The notes under the pieces are model-generated. The model worked only from the letters and a program-made list of their open reading frames with translations, was not told the DNA's origin and searched no databases. Source: Streptomyces sp. NBC_00223 (GTDB taxonomy: Bacteria; Actinomycetota; Actinomycetes; Streptomycetales; Streptomycetaceae). From it: a stretch of DNA of 64,000 nt. The DNA is taken from positions 6,323,501-6,387,500 of the forward strand of contig NZ_CP108109.1 of assembly GCF_036199905.1 (NCBI RefSeq), in the 5' to 3' direction. Below are positions 59,798-64,000 of this stretch, one piece after another (within the stretch, counting starts at the first letter, position 1; every line of letters begins with the position of its first letter). The translations under genes were made by a program, and so were the position numbers.

Positions 59798-60577
59798 ATG
59801 AGCAAGCTCCGCGTGGCCGTCATCGGCGCCCAGGGCCGGATCGGCTCCGAAACGGCCCGGGCCGTCGAGGCGGCCGACGACCTGGACCTGGTCGCCGCGA
59901 TCGACCGGGACGACGACCTGAAGGCGCTGACCGAGGCAGGTGCCCAGGTCGCCGTCGAACTCACCCACCCCGACGCCGTCCTCGGCAACCTGGAGTTCTG
60001 CGTCGGCCACGGCATCCACGCCGTGGTCGGCACCACCGGCTGGACGCCGGAGCGGCTGGCCACCCTGGAGGGCTGGCTGGCCGCCTCGCCGGGCACCGGA
60101 GTCCTCGTGGCGCCGAACTTCTCCATCGGCGCCGTCCTGACCATGCGCTTCGCCCAGCAGGCGGCCCGCTGGTTCGAGAGCGTCGAGGTCATCGAGCTCC
60201 ACCACAACAACAAGGCCGACGCCCCCAGCGGCACCGCCTCCCGTACCGCCCAGCTGATCGCCGCCGCCCGCGCGGAGGCCGGCCGCGACCGCCAGCAGGA
60301 CCCCACCACCCACGGCCTGGACGGCGCCCGCGGCGCGGACGTCGACGGCGTACCCGTGCACTCGGTACGGCTGCGCGGCCTGCTCGCCCACCAGGAAGTG
60401 CTCTTCGGCGGCACCGGCGAGACGCTCACCATCCGGCACGACTCGCTGCACCACAGCAGCTTCATGTCGGGCATCCTGCTCGCCACCCGTACCGTCCCCG
60501 GGGTACCCGGGCTCACCTACGGCCTGGAACACTTCCTGTCCGAGGAGCCCGCCGGGTCCGGTACGGAAGGGGACTGA
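59798..60577 (+). CDS. dapB: 4-hydroxy-tetrahydrodipicolinate reductase
   Basis: The enzyme has 259 residues and reduces the DapA product with NAD(P)H in diaminopimelate/lysine synthesis. The cofactor loop is VAVIGAQGRIGSETARAV, the GTTGWT loop is present, and the catalytic segment is ELHHNNKADAPSGTAS, with the second His and the Lys. It ends TYGLEHFLSEEP. ATG 59798 has GGAGGA 10 bases upstream and gives the family N-terminus MSKLRVAVIGAQG. dapA lies 3 kb downstream on the same strand. Confidence 0.96.
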   Translation: MSKLRVAVIGAQGRIGSETARAVEAADDLDLVAAIDRDDDLKALTEAGAQVAVELTHPDAVLGNLEFCVGHGIHAVVGTTGWTPERLATLEGWLAASPGTGVLVAPNFSIGAVLTMRFAQQAARWFESVEVIELHHNNKADAPSGTASRTAQLIAAARAEAGRDRQQDPTTHGLDGARGADVDGVPVHSVRLRGLLAHQEVLFGGTGETLTIRHDSLHHSSFMSGILLATRTVPGVPGLTYGLEHFLSEEPAGSGTEGD

Positions 60578-60582
60578 CCGCC

Positions 60583-61023
60583 ATGCGCGCCAGACTGAGC
60601 TACGCCGCCTCGGCGGCCGCGCTCCTGTTCTACTTCGTCCTGGTCGGCGACCGGGGAGTGCTGCTGATCGCCGACGGGCGGCCGGTCACCGTCGCCTTCG
60701 GCGTGGCCGTGCTGGTGCTGCCGCTGATCGGCGCGTGGTTCCTCTGGCACACCACGCAGTTCGCCCGGCACGCCGGGCGGCTGGGACGCGAGCTGGAGGC
60801 CGAGGGCGGACTGCCCGTCGACGAGCTGGAACGCACCCCCAGCGGCCGGATCGACCGCGCCTCCGCCGACGCCGTCTTCGCCAGGCGACAGGCCGAGACG
60901 GAGGCGGCGCCGGACGACTGGCGCAACTGGTTCAGGTTGGCGATCGCCTACTTCGACGCCCGGGACACCCCCCGGGCCCGCAAGGCCATGCAGCGGGCGA
61001 TCGCGCTGCACGACGGGAAGTAG
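60583..61023 (+). CDS. Small membrane protein with TPR-like tail
   Basis: The protein has 146 residues. Two membrane helices lie at about 8-28 (AASAAALLFYFVLVGDRGVLLI) and 35-55 (VAFGVAVLVLPLIGAWFLW). The soluble tail ends DDWRNWFRLAIAYFDARDTPRARKAMQRAIALHDGK, which looks like one tetratricopeptide-type helical hairpin. No enzymatic motif is visible. AAGGGGA precedes the ATG, which starts 5 bases after dapB, so it is in the same transcript. Confidence 0.82.
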   Translation: MRARLSYAASAAALLFYFVLVGDRGVLLIADGRPVTVAFGVAVLVLPLIGAWFLWHTTQFARHAGRLGRELEAEGGLPVDELERTPSGRIDRASADAVFARRQAETEAAPDDWRNWFRLAIAYFDARDTPRARKAMQRAIALHDGK

Positions 61024-61093
61024 CGGGGGAGCGGGGTTCACGCGGCGCCTTGGGGCCTTCAGGCGGCGGGGTCAGCGGGGGCCGTTTTCGGGA

Positions 61094-61651
61094 TCAGCGC
61101 AGCTCCGTGGCCCATCCCTCTATGGCGTCGGCCGCGACGTCGAAAGCCTCCACCCGGCCCAGGAAGTCGGCGTTGTGGTCGGTGAGCAGCGGGCGCAGCG
61201 ACCCACCGCCGCGGCGCGTGATGACCAGCGCCTGACCCTGGACGGTACGCGGCAGCCCCAGCACCTTCACCGGCTGCTGGGCGGTCCGCACGGACGCGAT
61301 GTGCTGCCAGGGGACGGTGGTCGTGGTGAAGTACCTCACCTGCCGCATCCCCTTGCCGCTCAGCCAGACGCCCATCCGCAGCAGCCGCAGCGCGGCGGCG
61401 ATCACCACCACGGCGGCCACCACACAGGTCACCGCGCCGTCCGCGCTGCGGGCCGCGACCATGATCAGCGCGGCGAACAGCAGGTACGAGACGAGCATCA
61501 GCGCGAGCGCGGCGGTGCCGACCCGCCAGGGGCCGGGGCGGTACGGCCTCATCCAGCGGTCCTGCGCGGCGTGCGGGAGGACACGGCCGGAGGCGTACTC
61601 GTCGTTCACGGTGGCGGAGCGGAATGGCAGGGACACGCGGAGAAACCTCAT
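61094..61651 (-). CDS. Membrane protein with PH-like domain
   Basis: The protein has 185 residues. After a polar N-terminus it has two hydrophobic segments (GTAALALMLVSYLLFAALIMVAA and AVTCVVAAVVVIAAALRLL). The C-terminal 80 residues (VWLSGKGMRQVRYFTTTTVPWQHIASVRTAQQPVKVLGLPRTVQGQALVITRRGGGSLRPLLTDHN) resemble the bacterial PH domain found in streptomycete membrane proteins, including the VPWQHI motif. Function unknown. It is convergent with the dapB operon and divergent from thyX. Confidence 0.78.
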   Translation of the reverse strand: MRFLRVSLPFRSATVNDEYASGRVLPHAAQDRWMRPYRPGPWRVGTAALALMLVSYLLFAALIMVAARSADGAVTCVVAAVVVIAAALRLLRMGVWLSGKGMRQVRYFTTTTVPWQHIASVRTAQQPVKVLGLPRTVQGQALVITRRGGGSLRPLLTDHNADFLGRVEAFDVAADAIEGWATELR

Positions 61652-61805
61652 TCGGGTTCCGGCAGTGGCGGGCTATGACGGGTGAGGCTAGCCGTCGCGG
61701 GCACCACGGCCAACCTCCGGGTCGGCCCGGCCGCGCGGGACCGCACTGACGGACCCACCACTTAGGCTGGGCCGCGCACAGCAGCCAACATGGAAGGACC
61801 TGCCG

Positions 61806-63461
61806 GTGTCGACCGATCCGCCCACCGGGACCGCCGTCCCCGTCCACTTCCGCGACGACGTGACCGTCGACCTCGTCAAGCACAGCGCGTCGGACTCCGA
61901 CGTCCTGTGGGCGGCGCGCGTCTCGACGGCCGGTGAGCAGTCCCTGGAGGAGCTGACGAAGGACCCCGAACGGTCCAAGGGCCTGATCAACTTCCTCCTC
62001 CGCGACCGCCACGGCAGCCCCTTCGAGCACAACTCGATGACCTTCTTCATCAGCGCCCCGATCTTCGTCTTCCGCGAGTTCATGCGCCACAGGGTCGGAT
62101 GGTGTCTGGCGGGCGACACCATGATCACCCTGGAGAGCGAAGCGGGCAATCTCCGCAGGCGCCCGATCAAGGACCTCTACCGCCACTGGCACGAAGGCGT
62201 CGAGGACCGTATGCCGGTGTCCGCCGGAGGCGCCACCTGGCACGCCCAGGCGGGCAAGTGGATGGCCCAGGCCCGGCACGCCGGCGCGAACCACTACCTC
62301 GGCCTGTACGAGAGCAGGGAGGCGGCGGACAGCGCGGTGGCCGAGTTCCGCGAGGAACACCCCAGCACGCGTCTGAGGAAGCTCGACTCCGTCCGCCGCA
62401 ATCACGTGCGCTGCTATGACGAGGACACCCTCCGGGCTCAGCGGGCGCAGATCGTCGACGTGATGGAGTCGGGGGTCAAGTCCCTCATCAGGATCACGAC
62501 CGAGGGCGGCCGGGTGCTGCGCTGCTCGGTGGACCACGCGATCCTCACCCCCGACGGCTGGCGTAAGGCCGGCGAACTGTCGACGGGCGACGCCGTCATG
62601 GCAGCAGGGACGGCTCCCCGCCCCACGCAGCGACTGGTGCCGCCCAGCCTGCGGCGGGGCATCGGTGTGTGGACCTCCATGCAGCGCAACCGGATCATCG
62701 CGGAGACGGACACCTGTCACCTGTGTGCCCGGAGCTTCCCGCGCGAGTCCCTCGCCCTCGATCATGTCGTTCCCGTCGTCGCGGACCTGACCAAGGCACT
62801 CGACGAACGGAATCTGGCTCCCGCGTGCGCGGACTGCCACGCGAGCAAGAGCGCGGAGGAACAGGCGCTCGCCCAGCGCGGCGGCAAGATCGCTGTGGCG
62901 GTACCTGACCGGATCGTGGCGGTCACCGAGGACGGCGAGGAGATGACATACGACCTGTCGGTCGCCGGCCCGTGGCACAACTTCCTGGCCGACGGGATCG
63001 TCGTCCACAACTCGTACAACGAGGAGTCGGGGCGTTACCGGGAGTTGCAGCCGGTGTTCTACCTGCCGGGGGAGGAGCGGAAGCTCGTGCAGCAGGGGCG
63101 GCCGGGGAAGTACGAATTCGTGCACGGCACGCCCGAGCAGCGCAGCGCGACGATCAAGGCGATGGAGGGGTCGTACGAGCAGTCGTACGCCGCCTATCAG
63201 GAGATGCTCGCGGCCGGGGTGGCCCGGGAAGTGGCGCGGGCCACTCTTCCGGTCGGCCTGTACTCCTCGATGTACGCGACCTGCAACGCCCGCTCGCTGA
63301 TGCACTTCCTCGGCCTGCGCACCCAGCACGAACTCGCCCGGGTGCCGTCCTTCCCGCAGCGGGAGATCGAGATGGTGGGCGAGAAGATGGAGGCCGCCTG
63401 GGCGGAGCTGATGCCGCTCACCCACGCCGCCTACAACGCGAACGGCCGAGTCGCGCCCTAG
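61806..63461 (+). CDS. thyX: FAD-dependent thymidylate synthase interrupted by an intein
   Basis: The precursor has 551 residues; without the intein (100-402) the enzyme is 248 residues, the normal ThyX size. It methylates dUMP to dTMP with FAD and methylene-tetrahydrofolate. The ThyX signature RHRxxSxNExSxRY is split between Trp99 and Ser403: RHRVGW before the insert and SYNEESGRYREL after it. LRDRHGSPFEHNSMTFFI and SLMHFLGLRTQHELARVPSFPQREIEMVG are other conserved blocks. The enzyme should be inactive until splicing. GTG 61806 has GGAAGGA upstream. A strong hairpin follows the stop. Confidence 0.96.
   Translation: MSTDPPTGTAVPVHFRDDVTVDLVKHSASDSDVLWAARVSTAGEQSLEELTKDPERSKGLINFLLRDRHGSPFEHNSMTFFISAPIFVFREFMRHRVGWCLAGDTMITLESEAGNLRRRPIKDLYRHWHEGVEDRMPVSAGGATWHAQAGKWMAQARHAGANHYLGLYESREAADSAVAEFREEHPSTRLRKLDSVRRNHVRCYDEDTLRAQRAQIVDVMESGVKSLIRITTEGGRVLRCSVDHAILTPDGWRKAGELSTGDAVMAAGTAPRPTQRLVPPSLRRGIGVWTSMQRNRIIAETDTCHLCARSFPRESLALDHVVPVVADLTKALDERNLAPACADCHASKSAEEQALAQRGGKIAVAVPDRIVAVTEDGEEMTYDLSVAGPWHNFLADGIVVHNSYNEESGRYRELQPVFYLPGEERKLVQQGRPGKYEFVHGTPEQRSATIKAMEGSYEQSYAAYQEMLAAGVAREVARATLPVGLYSSMYATCNARSLMHFLGLRTQHELARVPSFPQREIEMVGEKMEAAWAELMPLTHAAYNANGRVAP
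62103..63011 (+). mobile_element. ThyX intein with AP2-like segment and HNH endonuclease
   Basis: The in-frame insert has 303 residues. Block A: Cys100 in CLAGDTMITLES. Block B: CSVDHAILTPDGW with His244; Ser replaces the usual Thr. Block F: YDLSVAGPWHNFLADG. Block G: GIVVHN ending His401-Asn402, followed by Ser403. An AP2-like stretch (about 144-186: TWHAQAGKWMAQARHAG...LGLYESREAADSAVAEF) lies between blocks A and B. An HNH domain follows block B: C304xxC307, D319-H320, N336, C341xxC344-H345. All splicing residues appear intact, so it should splice and may home. Confidence 0.93.
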
Positions 63462-63470
63462 GGCGCGAGA

Positions 63471-63526
63471 CGCGCCGCCGGGCCGCACGGAAGGCCGCAC
63501 GAAGGTGCGGCCCGGAAGGCGGCGCG
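63471..63526 (+). terminator. Terminator hairpin after thyX
   Basis: Two stacked 9-bp perfect stems, CGCGCCGCC/GGCGGCGCG and GGGCCGCAC/GTGCGGCCC, are separated by a 4-base bulge on the 3' side. It starts 10 bases after the stop. It is one of the strongest hairpins in the window. Confidence 0.85.
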
Positions 63527-63558
63527 GGACCACCCGACAAGCACCTCACCAGTAAATG

Positions 63559-63573
63559 TCCGAAGTGTTCGGA
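63559..63573. promoter_or_regulatory. Dyad TCCGAA-GTG-TTCGGA upstream of dapA
   Basis: The perfect 6-bp inverted repeat with a 3-base spacer directly abuts the proposed -35 box of the dapA promoter. It is a likely regulator site; the protein is unknown. Confidence 0.45.
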
Positions 63574-63603
63574 TTGCAGGCATTCGTGAAGTTCATCTAG
63601 GCT
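63574..63603 (+). promoter_or_regulatory. Candidate dapA promoter
   Basis: TTGCAG (63574-63579) and TAGGCT (63598-63603) are separated by 18 bases, close to the streptomycete housekeeping pattern. They lie about 110 bases before the dapA ATG, after the thyX terminator. Confidence 0.45.
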
Positions 63604-63713
63604 GCAGAAACGGACTCCGGTGCTGCTTGAACCCCCGAGCGGGCAGCGCCGGAGTCCTTCTCCGCAGGTCCCACGGCTGCGCCCCCGTACACACACCGAG
63701 TAGCGTGGGACCC

Positions 63714-64000
63714 ATGGCTCCGACCTCCACCCCCAAGGCCCCCTTCGGGCGGGTTCTGACCGCAATGGTCACCCCGTTCACCGCGGACGGCGCTCTCGAT
63801 CTCGACGGCGCCCAACGGCTCGCCACTCACCTCGTGGACGCGGGCAATGACGGCCTCGTCGTCAACGGCACCACCGGGGAGTCGCCCACCACGAGCGACA
63901 CGGAGAAAGACCAGCTCGTACGCGCCGTGGTCGAAGCCGTGGGCGATCGCGCACATGTCGTCGCGGGCATCGGCACCAACGACACGGCCCACAGCGTCGC
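63714..64000 (+). CDS. dapA: 4-hydroxy-tetrahydrodipicolinate synthase, N-terminal part
   Basis: The gene runs off the right edge; about 95 codons are visible. The start reads MAPTSTPKAPFGRVLTAMVTPF and continues DGLVVNGTTGESPT, the pyruvate/aldehyde-site GTTGE motif of the DapA family, then VAGIGTNDTAH. It condenses pyruvate with aspartate semialdehyde, the first committed step of lysine/diaminopimelate synthesis. The Schiff-base Lys is beyond the window. dapB is 3 kb upstream. Confidence 0.95.
   Translation, partial: MAPTSTPKAPFGRVLTAMVTPFTADGALDLDGAQRLATHLVDAGNDGLVVNGTTGESPTTSDTEKDQLVRAVVEAVGDRAHVVAGIGTNDTAHSV

Overview
The window is very GC-rich, coding-dense DNA with strong G/C preference at third codon positions, frequent GTG starts and Streptomyces-type gene order. 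The core order is pyrH-frr-cdsA-rlmN, dxr-site-2 protease-ispG-proS, rimP-nusA-ylxR-infB-DUF503-rbfA-truB-ribF, rpsO-pnp-M16 peptidase-dapB-thyX-dapA. This indicates a chromosomal core segment of a Streptomyces or close Streptomycetaceae relative. I see no rRNA, tRNA, IS element, prophage or CRISPR array. The one clearly mobile element is an intein in thyX.

Layout. (1) 1-3349: end of pyrH, then frr, cdsA and rlmN. (2) 3402-7380: a TPP riboswitch and thiBPQ thiamine-uptake operon, followed by a convergent LOG-family gene and an ABC exporter-like pair whose ATPase lacks several canonical catalytic residues. (3) 11004-25726: catabolic genes. These are an aminobutyraldehyde-type dehydrogenase, a methylmalonate-semialdehyde dehydrogenase, gabT, a PucR-family regulator and a third aldehyde dehydrogenase. 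Mixed with them are a glycerophosphodiesterase, a probable aminodeoxyfutalosine deaminase (menaquinone synthesis), a GNAT enzyme, a PAP2 phosphatase and an orphan VirD4/TraG-like membrane NTPase. (4) 25908-35263: a large acyl-CoA dehydrogenase, then dxr, a site-2 protease, ispG, two GNAT genes and proS. (5) 35271-49758: an aminoglycoside-phosphotransferase-family gene, a ferritin-like/lipoprotein pair, the nusA-infB translation operon, a 1249-residue trypsin-like/NTPase protein, and ribF. (6) 49781-64000: a DinB-family gene, a 1273-residue MinD-like ATPase with a long disordered N-terminus, a CPT-like kinase, rpsO-pnp and an M16 peptidase, dapB, two small membrane proteins, thyX with an intein, and the start of dapA.

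How the parts work together. The core blocks supply pyrimidine nucleotides, phospholipid, isoprenoid (MEP pathway), lysine/diaminopimelate and thymidylate precursors, together with translation, ribosome-maturation and RNA-decay factors. The block at 11-26 kb looks like a polyamine/GABA and aldehyde oxidation region with its own PucR regulator.

Most noteworthy: (a) a 303-residue intein in the ThyX signature motif carrying an AP2-like segment and an HNH nuclease; (b) three overlapping mini-ORFs in an 11-bp tandem repeat upstream of infB; (c) the trypsin-like/NTPase protein with altered key residues; (d) a MinD-like ATPase close to rpsO, without the type VII secretion genes that I recall lying there in S. 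coelicolor; (e) several strong hairpins, including one with a GAAA loop after infB and a layered rpsO-pnp leader. All calls are from reading the sequence; no database search was run.
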